In this document: in pieces, positions 53,155-62,365 of the stretch
Layout of the letters: the number at the start of each line of letters is the position of its first letter
How positions within the stretch are numbered: position 1 is the first letter of the stretch
Assembly: GCF_003713065.1 (NCBI RefSeq)
Contig: NZ_CP033433.1
Location: 586,001 to 650,000, forward strand
Direction of reading: 5' to 3'
Length of the DNA stretch: 64,000 bases
Origin: Cohnella candidum
Lineage (GTDB): Bacteria > Bacillota > Bacilli > Paenibacillales > Paenibacillaceae
Position numbers and translations under genes: made by a program
Notes under the pieces: generated by a model
What the model saw: only the letters and a program-made list of their open reading frames with translations
The model's database searches: none
What the model was told of the DNA's origin: nothing

Positions 53155-54390
53155 GTGAAAAAGCAACTCGCACTTACGATCGTTCTGGTTATGGCGTTAG
53201 TCGCCGTTCTGGCGGCTTGCGGCAAGGGCAATAACAACGAATCGAGTCCGTCCAGCTCGGCGGCGGTTTCCGAAAGCGCTTCCCCGTCTGCGCCTGCTTC
53301 AGCTTCTGCTTCCGCTTCCGCGTCTCCGAGTGCTTCCAGCGCCGCGGCAGGCGAAGCCCTGACGATCAACCAGGCGCTGCCGGACAAAGAGATTTTGAGC
53401 AAAGGCCCGGACGGCGAGGCGGCGGTTTCGGCGAAAACGCTGTCGCTGTCCGCCGACGACATCGAGAAAATCAAGGCGGGCCACTACAAGGCCGCCATCG
53501 CCATGCACTATGCCGGCAACGACTGGTCGACGGCGCAAATCAAAGGTCTGCAAGCGGCTTTCGCCAAAATGGGCATCGAAGTGATCGCGACCACCGACGC
53601 GAACTTCAAGTCGGAAAAACAAGTGTCCGACATCGAGACGATTCTGTCGAAGAAGCCGGACGTCATCGTCAGTATCCCGGTTGATCCGGTATCGACGGCG
53701 GACGCCTACAAGAAGGCCGCTGCGGCCGGCGTGAAACTCGTGTTCATGGACAACAAGCCGAACGGCCTCCAAGCAGGCAAGGATTATGTCAGCGTCGTCT
53801 CCGCGGACAACTACGGCAACGGCGTTGAGTCCGCCAACATCATGGCCAAGGCCATCGGCGAATCCGGCGAAATCGGCATGATCTACCATGACGCGGACTT
53901 CTTCGTCACGAAGCAAAGAACGGACGCATTCGAAAAAACGATCAAAGAAAAATACCCGAACATCAAACTGATCGACAAAGGCGGCATTACGGGCCCGAAC
54001 GATGGCGAGAAAGTCGCTTCCGCGCTGCTGACCAAGCATCCGAACCTCAAAGGTCTGTTCGTCGTATGGGACGTTCCGGCGGAAGGCGCTCTCGCAGCCG
54101 CACGCTCCGCAGGCCGCAACGATCTGGTCATCACCACGATCGACCTCGGTACGAACGTTGCGCTCGACATCGCGTCCGGCGGCATGATCAAAGGTCTCGG
54201 CGCTCAACTGCCGTATGACCAGGGAACGGCGGAAGCCATCCTGGCGGGCTATGCCCTGCTCGGCAAGCAGACTTCTTCGTATTATGCTGTTCCGGCTCTT
54301 CCGGTTACGAAAGAGAATATCCTGGATGCTTGGAAAACGGTATACGGCTCCGACGCTCCTTCCTCCATTCAAGACGCAGCCAAAAAATAA
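53155..54390 (+). CDS. CUT2-type sugar-binding lipoprotein homologous to the regulators' C-terminal domain
   Basis: 411 residues. The signal peptide ends LVAVLAAC (lipidated Cys22), followed by a long Ser/Ala/Pro linker to about residue 65. From residue 82 (SKGPDGEAAVSAKTLSLSAD) it aligns with the C-terminal halves of both upstream regulators: YKAAIAMHYAGNDW, IEVIATTDANFKSE, PDVIVSIPVDPVSTADAY, LVFMDNKPNGLQAG, TTIDLGTNVALDIASGG, AQLPYDQGTAEAI. The fold is Peripla_BP_4 (RbsB/ribose-binding like). The GTG start follows TGGGGGG. It serves the ATPase and permease at 55657 and 57137. A missing gene for a second binding protein suggests this is the only receptor of the system. Confidence 0.93.
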   Translation: MKKQLALTIVLVMALVAVLAACGKGNNNESSPSSSAAVSESASPSAPASASASASASPSASSAAAGEALTINQALPDKEILSKGPDGEAAVSAKTLSLSADDIEKIKAGHYKAAIAMHYAGNDWSTAQIKGLQAAFAKMGIEVIATTDANFKSEKQVSDIETILSKKPDVIVSIPVDPVSTADAYKKAAAAGVKLVFMDNKPNGLQAGKDYVSVVSADNYGNGVESANIMAKAIGESGEIGMIYHDADFFVTKQRTDAFEKTIKEKYPNIKLIDKGGITGPNDGEKVASALLTKHPNLKGLFVVWDVPAEGALAAARSAGRNDLVITTIDLGTNVALDIASGGMIKGLGAQLPYDQGTAEAILAGYALLGKQTSSYYAVPALPVTKENILDAWKTVYGSDAPSSIQDAAKK

Positions 54391-54405
54391 AGGAGTGCAT
54401 GTAAC

Positions 54406-55569
54406 ATGCGTAAATTGAACGTAGCGATGATCGGCGGAGGTTTCATGGGCAAGGCGCATTCGCTGGCTTATGCCGGAATGCCGATGTTTTTCTCCCCGGC
54501 TCCGGCGATTCCTTACCGTAAAACGGTCGTGGACATTAACGACGAGCTGGCGAAAGCCGCGGCGGACCGTTACGGCTTCGAGTCTTACTCGTCGGACTGG
54601 CGGAAAGTCGTGGAAGATCCGGGTGTGGATGTCATCGACATCGTCACGCCGAACAACTCCCATGCCGAGATCGCGATCGCGGCCGCGAAGGCAGGCAAAC
54701 ACATCATTTGCGAAAAGCCGCTGGCCCGGACCGGCGCGGAAGCCAAGCAAATGTGGGATGCCGTTCAGCAAGCCGGCGTCAAGCATATGGTCGCCTTCAA
54801 CTATCGCCGTACGCCGGCGGTGGCCCTGGCGAAAAAGTACATTGAAGAAGGCGCCATCGGCAAGATCCTGAATTTCCGCGGCACCTATTTGCAGGACTGG
54901 TCCGCGGATCCCAGCTCGCCGCTTTCGTGGCGCTTCCGCAAGGACGTCGCCGGTTCGGGCGCTCTGGGAGACACGGGAACGCACGTGATCGATTTCGCGC
55001 GTTATCTGGTCGGCGAAATTTCCCAGGTCATGGGCGTGCTCAGCCACTTCATCACGGAACGGCCGGTGCAATCCGGCTCCGTCGATAAATTGGGTACGGT
55101 GAAAGCGGGAGCGGACGTCCGCAAAGAACCTGTGGATACGGATGACGAAATGACGACGTTGCTGCGCTTCGAGAACGGCGCGGTCGGCAGCATCGAGGCG
55201 ACGCGCAACGCGTGGGGCCGCAATAACTATCTCACGTTCGAAATCCATGGCGAAAAGGGTTCGATTTGCTTCAACTACGAGCGTCGCGACGAACTGCAGG
55301 TGTGCTTCTCGAACGATCCGGACGACCGCCGCGGTTTCCGCACGATTTACACCGGCCCCGCCCATCCGTACGGGGATGCGCTATGGCCGATTCCGGCGCT
55401 TGGCATCGGATACACGGAGACGAAAATCATCGAAGCGCACGATTTCTTCTCCGCCATCGTGAACGATACGGAAGTATCGCCGAACTTCTACGACGGCTAT
55501 CGAATCTCCGTCATCTCCGACGCGATCATCGAATCCGCCGAGACGGACAAGTGGGTCAAATGCCTGTAA
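54406..55569 (+). CDS. Gfo/Idh/MocA-family oxidoreductase
   Basis: NAD(P)-dependent sugar or cyclitol dehydrogenase, 387 residues. The N-terminal Rossmann fold has VAMIGGGFMGKAHSLAYAG; the family's EKP motif is intact (HIICEKPLARTGAEA), as is the C-terminal substrate domain with GTYLQDWSADPSSPLSWRFRK, GSGALGDTGTHVIDFARYL (catalytic Asp/His region) and a late TKIIEAHDFFSAI. The ATG follows AAAGGAGTG 15 bp after the binding-protein stop. Such enzymes oxidise inositols, glucosides and levoglucosan-like sugars; the particular substrate cannot be read. It sits between the binding protein and its ATPase, tying catabolism to uptake. Confidence 0.93.
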   Translation: MRKLNVAMIGGGFMGKAHSLAYAGMPMFFSPAPAIPYRKTVVDINDELAKAAADRYGFESYSSDWRKVVEDPGVDVIDIVTPNNSHAEIAIAAAKAGKHIICEKPLARTGAEAKQMWDAVQQAGVKHMVAFNYRRTPAVALAKKYIEEGAIGKILNFRGTYLQDWSADPSSPLSWRFRKDVAGSGALGDTGTHVIDFARYLVGEISQVMGVLSHFITERPVQSGSVDKLGTVKAGADVRKEPVDTDDEMTTLLRFENGAVGSIEATRNAWGRNNYLTFEIHGEKGSICFNYERRDELQVCFSNDPDDRRGFRTIYTGPAHPYGDALWPIPALGIGYTETKIIEAHDFFSAIVNDTEVSPNFYDGYRISVISDAIIESAETDKWVKCL

Positions 55570-55607
55570 GTTTTTCGTAACAACACGTTTTACCAAAACA
55601 TGCCGGC

Positions 55608-55630
55608 GCGGGGGCGACATCCGTCCCCGC
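55608..55630 (+). repeat. Intercistronic hairpin before the ATPase gene
   Basis: GCGGGGGCG pairs with CGTCCCCGC (9 bp, one wobble, 5-nt loop) with no T tract, in the 87-bp gap between the dehydrogenase and ATPase genes. Confidence 0.55.
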
Positions 55631-55656
55631 CCGACATATCGTCTGGGGGTCGGAGT

Positions 55657-57156
55657 ATGGCAGTGCCGGCTTTGCAAATGAGCGGCATCGGCAAATCGTT
55701 CAACGGCATCAAGGTTTTGCAAGACGTCGGTTTTGAACTGCTTCGGGGTGAAGTACACGCTTTGATGGGCGGCAACGGAGCCGGGAAATCGACACTCATG
55801 AAAATATTGACCGGCGTATATGGAATGGACGCGGGTCAGATCTGCATCGACGGAAACGAAGTGAAGATCCAAACGCCGGTGGACGCGGAAAAACACGGCA
55901 TATCGATGATTTTTCAGGAATTCAGCCTCGTGCCTACCTTGACGGTCGCACAGAACATTTTTCTCGGGCGGGAACCGAAAACGAAAGCGGGATTCATCGA
56001 CGATAAGAAGTGCACCGAGTTGACCAGGCGGCTGTTGGAAGACTTGGAGGTCGACATGAAGCCGAGCGACCTCGTGGCCGATCTGGGCGTCGGCTTCTGG
56101 CAGATGACCGAAATCGCCAAAGCATTGTCCAAGGAAACGAAAATATTGATCATGGATGAACCCACCTCGTCATTGACCAAACGGGAATCCGAAATCCTGT
56201 TTTCGCTCATCGAACGTCTGAAGAACAGGGGCATCTCGATCATTTACATTTCTCACCGGATGGAAGAAATCTATCGCGTATGCGACCGGATTACCATCCT
56301 CGGAGACGGCCGCCATCTGGTGACGGACGACGCCTCCCGCCTCGATATGGACAGCGTCATCGGCCACATCGCGGGGAAGAACCTGGATAAGTTCGAATGG
56401 AAGGAAAGACCGGTTTCCGGCGATGGAGAAGTGATCCTGCAGGTGTCGGGATTGAAAACGGATAACCGGCTTAACGGCGTTACTTTCGACCTCAAGCAAG
56501 GGGAAATCCTCGGATTCGCGGGCCTTATGGGCAGCGGGCGGACCGAAACGCTTCGAGCGCTGTTCGGCATTGACGCTTGGACGGACGGCGAGGTGCGCAT
56601 CCACGGGAAGCCGGTCCGGATGAGATCGCCGAAAGACGCGATCCGCTGCGGGCTCGCGCTCGTTCCGGAAGACCGCAGGGAACAAGGGCTGGTTCTGGAA
56701 CATGAAGTGAAGGACAACATCATGCTTCCCTCGATCTCCAAGGTCGCGGGGCCCCTCGGCTTCGTGAACGACCGCAAAGGAAACCGGAATTCCGAAGCAT
56801 GGGTGCGCAAGCTCAGCATCAAAACCGATTCGATCCACAAAACCACCCGTCTGCTGTCGGGCGGGAACCAGCAAAAAATCGTTTTTGCCAAGTGGCTGGC
56901 CAACGCCCCGGAAATCATCATGCTCGACGAGCCGACGATCGGAATCGATATCCGGGCGAAGACCGAAATCATAGACATGATCCGCGTTCTGGCGAGCGAA
57001 GGCAAAAGCATCCTGGTCGTTTCTTCGGAACTCACCGAGCTGCTGGCGGTATGCGACCGCATTCTCGTGTTCCACGACGGTCAGGTCGTGAATCAATACA
57101 ACCGGAAAGATATCCAGTCCGAGGAGGAATTGCAGCATGCAATCCAATACTTCTGA
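55657..57156 (+). CDS. CUT2 sugar ABC transporter ATPase
   Basis: 499-residue double-domain ATPase. First domain: Walker [13 protein letters not shown] (GG where most relatives have GE) and Walker B ILIMDEPTSSLTK. Second domain: degenerate Walker A GLMGSGRTETLRA, signature [13 protein letters not shown] and Walker B IIMLDEPTIGID. The ATG at 55657, preceded by GGGGGTCGGAG, is better supported than an upstream ATG that starts inside the hairpin region. The permease gene overlaps its 3' end by 20 bp. Confidence 0.94.
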   Translation: MAVPALQMSGIGKSFNGIKVLQDVGFELLRGEVHALMGGNGAGKSTLMKILTGVYGMDAGQICIDGNEVKIQTPVDAEKHGISMIFQEFSLVPTLTVAQNIFLGREPKTKAGFIDDKKCTELTRRLLEDLEVDMKPSDLVADLGVGFWQMTEIAKALSKETKILIMDEPTSSLTKRESEILFSLIERLKNRGISIIYISHRMEEIYRVCDRITILGDGRHLVTDDASRLDMDSVIGHIAGKNLDKFEWKERPVSGDGEVILQVSGLKTDNRLNGVTFDLKQGEILGFAGLMGSGRTETLRALFGIDAWTDGEVRIHGKPVRMRSPKDAIRCGLALVPEDRREQGLVLEHEVKDNIMLPSISKVAGPLGFVNDRKGNRNSEAWVRKLSIKTDSIHKTTRLLSGGNQQKIVFAKWLANAPEIIMLDEPTIGIDIRAKTEIIDMIRVLASEGKSILVVSSELTELLAVCDRILVFHDGQVVNQYNRKDIQSEEELQHAIQYF

Positions 57157-58114
57157 GGCGAAGGCAACCCTCGCCTGGACCCGAAAATTCAACTGGCGGC
57201 AATATATCGTGTATATCGCATTTATCGTGGTGTTCGCCTATTTTGCCATCACGCTGAACTCCGACGGGTTTCTTACTTCGAACAATATCATGAACATCGT
57301 TCGTCAAACGGCGATCATTTCGATTATGGCTGTGGCGATGACCTTCGTGATCAGCGCAGCGGAGATCGATCTTTCGGTCGGCTCCATCGCGGCTCTAGCT
57401 TCGCTTACCAGCGCGTTGGCGCTCGAACACGGCTACGGGATTATGGGCGCCATCGTGGCGGGTTTGGGTACGGGGCTGGTGATCGGTACCGTTAACGGAT
57501 GGCTCGTGACGAAGGTAAGCATACCATCATTCCTGGTCACGCTCGGCATGATGGGAATCGCGAAAGGGTTCGCCATGTGGATTACCGATACGGCCCCCGT
57601 TCCGATTCTCAACGATCACTTTTCTTATATCTTCGGTTCCGGAGACATCGGGAAGATTCCGGTTCTCCTGATTTGGACGCTTGTTATCGCCGTCATCGGT
57701 CATGTCGTGCTGCGAAAAACGACGTTCGGCCGCAGAACGCTGGCGACGGGCGGCAACCAGAACGCCGCGCGTTTCTCCGGCGTCAACGTGGCCCGGACGA
57801 AGCTCATGGTGCTGGCAGCTTCCGGGCTGGTCGCCGGCCTGGCCGGCATGCTGTATGCCGGACGGATGCACTCAGGACGCTTTACGTTCGGCGAAGGGGA
57901 TGAACTTTCCGTGATCGCGGCCGTCATTCTCGGCGGCACGAGCCTGTTCGGCGGCGTAGGAACCGTCGTCGGTACGGTCATCGGATCGCTGATGATCGGC
58001 ACGATCAACAACGGCTTAATCATCATGGGACTTGACGTCAGCCAGCAAATGATCATCAAAGGACTCATCATCATTTTGGCCGTCGCGTTCGGCCGGAAAG
58101 CCGTAAACAAGTAA
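57137..58114 (+). CDS. CUT2 sugar ABC transporter permease
   Basis: 325-residue RbsC-type permease. Hydrophobic segments cover most of the chain; the conserved blocks are MAVAMTFVISAAEIDLSVGSIAAL, VSIPSFLVTLGMMGIAKGFAM and AAVILGGTSLFGGVGTVVGT. The ATG has GAGGAGG upstream and lies within the end of the ATPase gene, so translation is coupled. It is followed after 17 bp by a chemoreceptor gene, as in the ytfQRT-yjfF cluster. Confidence 0.94.
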   Translation: MQSNTSEAKATLAWTRKFNWRQYIVYIAFIVVFAYFAITLNSDGFLTSNNIMNIVRQTAIISIMAVAMTFVISAAEIDLSVGSIAALASLTSALALEHGYGIMGAIVAGLGTGLVIGTVNGWLVTKVSIPSFLVTLGMMGIAKGFAMWITDTAPVPILNDHFSYIFGSGDIGKIPVLLIWTLVIAVIGHVVLRKTTFGRRTLATGGNQNAARFSGVNVARTKLMVLAASGLVAGLAGMLYAGRMHSGRFTFGEGDELSVIAAVILGGTSLFGGVGTVVGTVIGSLMIGTINNGLIIMGLDVSQQMIIKGLIIILAVAFGRKAVNK

Positions 58115-58131
58115 GCAGGGAGAAGGATGAG

Positions 58132-60174
58132 ATGCCGATGGCGGCGAATAGACGGTTTGCGAAAGGATTTAGCTTGCACTCGATCGGGTTCAAACTGTTC
58201 TTCATCTTTTTCATCAGCATTCTGGCATTCGTGTTGGCTGTCGGCCTCATCTCGTACGATTTGTCGAGGCGCACCATCGCCTCCGAGGTGTCCAATTCCT
58301 CTCTGCAAACGATCGTCCAGGCGAACGAAAAGCTGGATTACATGTTCGGAAACTACGAGAACCTGTCGCATCAGATCCGGAACAACACGGAATTCACGGA
58401 CCAGATTTTCACGCTGCTGAATTTCGACGTGGAACAGGTGCAACGCGTCACGATGGACCGGAAAGTCCGCGGCTACCTGCAAAACCTGAAATTGTCGCAG
58501 CCTTATGTGACGGGTATTTACGTGCTCAACGACAAAGGATCGTTCGGGACGACGGATGTCAAGATTCCCAAGGACATTGCGACCAAAGACTGGTATAAGA
58601 AAGCGGTGGACCAGAACGGCAAATTCGTATGGCTGCCTCCGCGCGAGAAGGGCTATCTCGGAGTCGGGAGCGCGGGGGAATCGTCGTTTGCGGTCGCGCA
58701 AATTTTGAAAAACTCCTTTGACGATCCCATCGGTGTTCTCCTTATGGAGTTCGACCCGGTTTTACTCGGCAATACGCTCAAAAAAATCCGGCTGGATTCC
58801 GGGAACGTGTTGATGCGGGACGCCGACGGAACGAACGTGGCAAGCGGAAATGATTCCTGGACGGACACGCCGCCGTTTGCGATGAGCGGTATGTCCGGTG
58901 AATTGTCACTTCGGGACGGAAGCGCCGATTTGCTCGCGGTATACGCAAAATCCGAACTCACCGGCTGGGCTTTAATCGGTCTTGTGCCGAAAGCCTCGGT
59001 ATACGCCCATGCAGACAGCATTTACCGGTTCACCCTGATCGCGGCCTGCTCGGCGGCTGCCCTTGCGCTCGTCATCGGGTACCTTCTAGCGAGAAGAATC
59101 GGCGGTCCACTGAAGCGTATCCAGGACTTGATGAAAGAAGGCGCCAAAGGAAACTTGAAGGTTCGTTCCGGTTTCACCCGCAAGGACGAGATCGGGGAAC
59201 TGAGCAGCAGCTTTAACCAAATGATGAGCCAAATGACGCAGTTGATCCATGATACGGACAAGCTTGCGGCCGCGGTCCTGGGGACCGCCGGCCAAATCGT
59301 GCAGGTCTCGGACACGACGTCACAAACGGCTAAAGAGATCGCCGCGGCGACAGAAGAAATCGCCGCGGGTGCCGTTTCGCTCACGGAAGAGGCTTCAAGC
59401 GGCAACGAAGTCACGCTCGCGGCCAACGAGCAATTGAAATCGGTGATGGAGAGCAACACGGAGGTCGCGGATACCGCGAAGGAAGTCCGCGTGTTCAGCC
59501 AAGAGGGCATTCGCTGCTTGGGCGATTTGACGGCCAACACGAGCGAGGTTGAACGTAAAACCGGCGATATGGCGCAGAAGGTGGAGCGCCTGAGGGAAAG
59601 TACGAAGTCCATGGAAAAAATCTTCGATTTGATGGCGCGTGTGAATCAGCAGACGAAGATCCTCTCCTTGAACGCCGGTATCGAGGCCAGCCGCGTCGGA
59701 AGCGCAGGCAAAGGCTTCCTCGTGCTCGCGCAGGAAATGCAAAGGCTTGCGGAACAATCCCGGCAGTCGATGGAAGTGGTCGCGGGCATCGTGGACACGC
59801 TCCATGAGGAGATCCAGGCAACGTCCGCGGCGATTCTCGAATCGCAGCCGATTTTGCTCGCGCAAACGGGTTACGTCCATCGGGTGAACCGGATTTTCGG
59901 CAATGTGCATGGCCATATGGAAGAAGTGCTGACGAAAGCGGAAGCCAGCACGGCACGTCTAAGGGATCTGGAGCAAGCCCAGGAAACGTTGAAAAGAGCG
60001 ATCGACAACGTCACGGCGGTCTCCGAGGAATCTTCGGCGATTACCGAGGAAGTCGCCTCCCAAAGCGCGGAACAATCGAAGAGCAGCGAAGGCCTTGCCC
60101 GGCTTTCCGCGGAATTAAAAGAAGCATGCTTCGCGCTGCAAACGTCGCTGACGAAATTCCAGTATGATAGATGA
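58132..60174 (+). CDS. Methyl-accepting chemotaxis protein
   Basis: 680-residue membrane chemoreceptor, the same length as the one at 17864. First membrane segment (KLFFIFFISILAFVLAVGLISY), extracellular Cache-like sensor (residues about 45-295, with SQPYVTGIYVLNDKGSFG and GWALIGLVPKASVYAHADS), second membrane segment (LIAACSAAALALVIGYLLA), HAMP (GGPLKRIQDLMKEG...KDEIGELSSSFNQM) and a divergent signalling domain (VNQQTKILSLNAGIEASRVGSAGKGF, EESSAITEEVASQS). The ATG follows GGGAGAAGG. Being last in the transporter operon suggests a role in chemotaxis to the same sugar. No clear terminator follows. Confidence 0.93.
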   Translation: MPMAANRRFAKGFSLHSIGFKLFFIFFISILAFVLAVGLISYDLSRRTIASEVSNSSLQTIVQANEKLDYMFGNYENLSHQIRNNTEFTDQIFTLLNFDVEQVQRVTMDRKVRGYLQNLKLSQPYVTGIYVLNDKGSFGTTDVKIPKDIATKDWYKKAVDQNGKFVWLPPREKGYLGVGSAGESSFAVAQILKNSFDDPIGVLLMEFDPVLLGNTLKKIRLDSGNVLMRDADGTNVASGNDSWTDTPPFAMSGMSGELSLRDGSADLLAVYAKSELTGWALIGLVPKASVYAHADSIYRFTLIAACSAAALALVIGYLLARRIGGPLKRIQDLMKEGAKGNLKVRSGFTRKDEIGELSSSFNQMMSQMTQLIHDTDKLAAAVLGTAGQIVQVSDTTSQTAKEIAAATEEIAAGAVSLTEEASSGNEVTLAANEQLKSVMESNTEVADTAKEVRVFSQEGIRCLGDLTANTSEVERKTGDMAQKVERLRESTKSMEKIFDLMARVNQQTKILSLNAGIEASRVGSAGKGFLVLAQEMQRLAEQSRQSMEVVAGIVDTLHEEIQATSAAILESQPILLAQTGYVHRVNRIFGNVHGHMEEVLTKAEASTARLRDLEQAQETLKRAIDNVTAVSEESSAITEEVASQSAEQSKSSEGLARLSAELKEACFALQTSLTKFQYDR

Positions 60175-60213
60175 GGAAATCCTCTATGAACGTGGCGTAT
60201 TGGCTGCGTTCTT

Positions 60214-60796
60214 TTATTTTGCCGCTTCCGGTCGGGTCATGGTTCCGAAGTAGACCACGCAGAACACCCGAGTCATCAGGAATGTGAGAAAAATCGCGGT
60301 CCACTACCAAAACCAATTCCAACGAACATACCGAATCAAATCGGTATATTAATGGATAAGCAACTCAACCACCGTCAGTACGGAAGCGAATAATACATAA
60401 TAGCCGAATTGAGTCCAGCGCCTTGCATGAGTCGGGAAAACGATTGACGTCGGCAAACTCCCTTACCGGATAGGCGAGAAGGTTGAGCTCGACCATGGCA
60501 TGACCGAAAATACACGTCATCCACTGTTTAACCAATTCGGTATTCGCGGCCAGCAATCCGTCAATTAAGGTGAGCAGTGAAATCCAGGCGGCAAAGTAAA
60601 AACACTTCGTCAACTTTTTCCCACGTGGTCTGTAGATGTAATAAAGGCCGCTTGCAACAGGCGTCCACACCACTTTGAACGGGATATTCAATTCCGACGC
60701 TTTGGGAAATTCACGCAGCGGGTAGGCCGTTAAATCAAGTTGAACGAGCAGCATTTCTACCGCCCATACAACAGCCTGACACGCAAGAAAACACAA
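60214..60796 (-). pseudogene. Frameshifted CBO0543-like membrane protein gene
   Basis: On the minus strand the upstream part reads LTAYPLREFPKASEL, SGLYYIYRPRGKKLTKCF and LAANTELVKQ, as in CBO0543-type four/five-helix membrane proteins of Bacilli. The start of the motif is then repeated (LNLLAYPVREFADVNRF). After a frameshift near 60436 the sequence continues WTQFGYYVLFASVLTVVELL, stop, YTDLIRYVRWNWFW, stop, WTAIFLTFLMTRVF to a stop at 60214. The frameshift and two in-frame stops show the gene, or a fused pair of genes, is dead. Apart from a 24-codon frame at 60856 after a good ribosome-binding site, nothing supportable lies in 60797-60993. Confidence 0.6.
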
Positions 60797-60993
60797 TATG
60801 AATTAAATTCCGTTCCATGTCCATGACCATAGCTTGGGCAAGGAAGGAGGCTCCTATGCACTCGTTGTCCGTCGTCGACGCGAGATTGCGGAGATTGCGG
60901 TGTCCCCATTTAAATATTTTTATTAATTAGGCACTTGAACCGCGTTCGGTCATATATAAGTGATATCCGTTCGAACCTGTTGAGGAGGATATC

Positions 60994-62097
60994 ATGCAAG
61001 TAATTTTACCGAGTGAAGAATATTTCGGTAGGTTTGAAGCCGTTTTTTTATTCTACGGGCCCATGCCTACAGGCGTTACTGTTTCAGAAACCGGGCGTAT
61101 TTTCGTTTGCTTTCCGAAATGGGGAGACGACGTTGAATTTACGGTGGCTGAGATCGTTCAAGGTTCTTTGCGGCCTTATCCGAGCATAGAGGCTAATTCG
61201 GCAAACCCTTCAAATATTTCAATGTCCTTCATTAGTGTCCAAAGTGTCGTTGCCGATGGAAGGGGAACGCTTTGGGTACTGGATACGGGAGCTCCAAATT
61301 TCTCGGAACCCATCAAAGGAGGGGCGAAACTAGTCGCGGTAGATTTGAACACGAATACAATCAGAAAAGTATATACATTTACAGAAGATGTTGTTCTGCC
61401 AACCACGTATCTGAACGATGTCCGATTTGATTTTCGTGTCGGTAAAGCAGGCTATGCTTATATAACGGATTCGTCTTCCCGGGGACCGGGAGCCATTATT
61501 GTCGTCGATTTGGAAACGGGCCATGCTTTCAGACGGTTAAACGGGGCAAATTCAACTTCGCCGGATCCCTATTTTTTACCGAAGGTTGAGGGTAGAATCC
61601 TGATGAATCGAAACAAAGACGGATCTACTTCACCCTTTAGATTGGCATCCGATGGTATTGCGATTTCCCCGGACGGCAAGCAGTTGTATTTTTGTCCTCT
61701 CTCCAGTCGTCATCTGTACTCGATTTCAACCGAGGCCCTAAGAGACCGAACGATACCGGATAGTAATTTACAGAATTTCGTGAAGTATTGGGGAGAAAAA
61801 GGTGCTTCAGACGGAATGATAACCGGTGCGAAAGGAACACTCTATGCAGGAGATTATGAGCACAACAGTATTCGAAAAATCCTGCCGAATGGCAGTATGG
61901 AGACCATCGCACATGATCCGAGAATTTTATGGCCGGATACTTTTTCGATTGGTCCGGATCAATACTTATATTTCATCGTGAACCAATTACATCGGCAGCC
62001 GAGATATCATTATGGAAATGACCTGAGGCAGAAGCCTTATAGTTTACTCCGTACGAAGATAGACGAATCGCCTGCTCCTACCATGGGAAAGGGTTGA
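60994..62097 (+). CDS. Yellow/major-royal-jelly-protein-family beta-propeller
   Basis: 367 residues resembling the Yellow/MRJP (L-dopachrome-tautomerase-related) family: MPTGVTVSETGRIFVCFPKWG, GTLWVLDTGAPNF, KLVAVDLNTNTIRKVYTF, TYLNDVRFDFRVGKAGYAYITDS, GAIIVVDLETGHAFRRL, GIAISPDGKQLYFCPLSSRHLYSI. These are the blade repeats of the six-bladed propeller. No signal peptide is seen, unlike most secreted bacterial members. GAGGAGG precedes the ATG. The gene stands alone and is somewhat more AT-rich than the sugar operons. Enzymatic function is unknown; lactonase or sugar-binding roles have been suggested for relatives. Confidence 0.85.
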   Translation: MQVILPSEEYFGRFEAVFLFYGPMPTGVTVSETGRIFVCFPKWGDDVEFTVAEIVQGSLRPYPSIEANSANPSNISMSFISVQSVVADGRGTLWVLDTGAPNFSEPIKGGAKLVAVDLNTNTIRKVYTFTEDVVLPTTYLNDVRFDFRVGKAGYAYITDSSSRGPGAIIVVDLETGHAFRRLNGANSTSPDPYFLPKVEGRILMNRNKDGSTSPFRLASDGIAISPDGKQLYFCPLSSRHLYSISTEALRDRTIPDSNLQNFVKYWGEKGASDGMITGAKGTLYAGDYEHNSIRKILPNGSMETIAHDPRILWPDTFSIGPDQYLYFIVNQLHRQPRYHYGNDLRQKPYSLLRTKIDESPAPTMGKG

Positions 62098-62194
62098 TTC
62101 GGGATTCGCTCCCGCTTGGCAATCCACCATACAAAAAAACGCAGCCGATTAGGCTGCGTTGCTTTTTATGTATGGTGGAGCCAAGGGGGATTGA
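62095..62194. repeat. Direct repeat copy 1 (inverted tRNA-end/terminator unit)
   Basis: About 100 bp matching 62366-62465 with a few substitutions, offset 271 bp. It holds GATTCG...CTTGGCAATCCACCATAC, the terminator stem CGCAGCC/GGCTGCG, and GTATGGTGGAGCCAAGGGGGATTGAA, the last being the 3' end of tRNA-Ala on the minus strand. After that point the sequence no longer follows the tRNA, so this copy carries only a tRNA stub. Confidence 0.8.
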
Positions 62195-62365
62195 AATCTT
62201 GATTGAACTTGCTGACGACGTTTAGTCGACGAAGCAGATCGCAGCGGTAGATTTCGATGCCGATTTCTTACCCCACAAAGTGACGCGTCTCTTCGAAGCT
62301 AATTCCGATTACTTTGCGGGGACCCCATCAACCGTCTTGGGTATCCTGCGCGCGGAACGCCCCCC

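Noticed and set aside
53299..55365. 688-codon minus-strand open frame
   Set aside because: Antisense to the binding protein and Gfo/Idh/MocA genes; no recognisable domain and no convincing ribosome-binding site.
60856..60930. 24-codon frame MHSLSVVDARLRRL... after a good GGAAGGAGG site
   Set aside because: Too short and low in information to separate from chance; no conserved feature seen.
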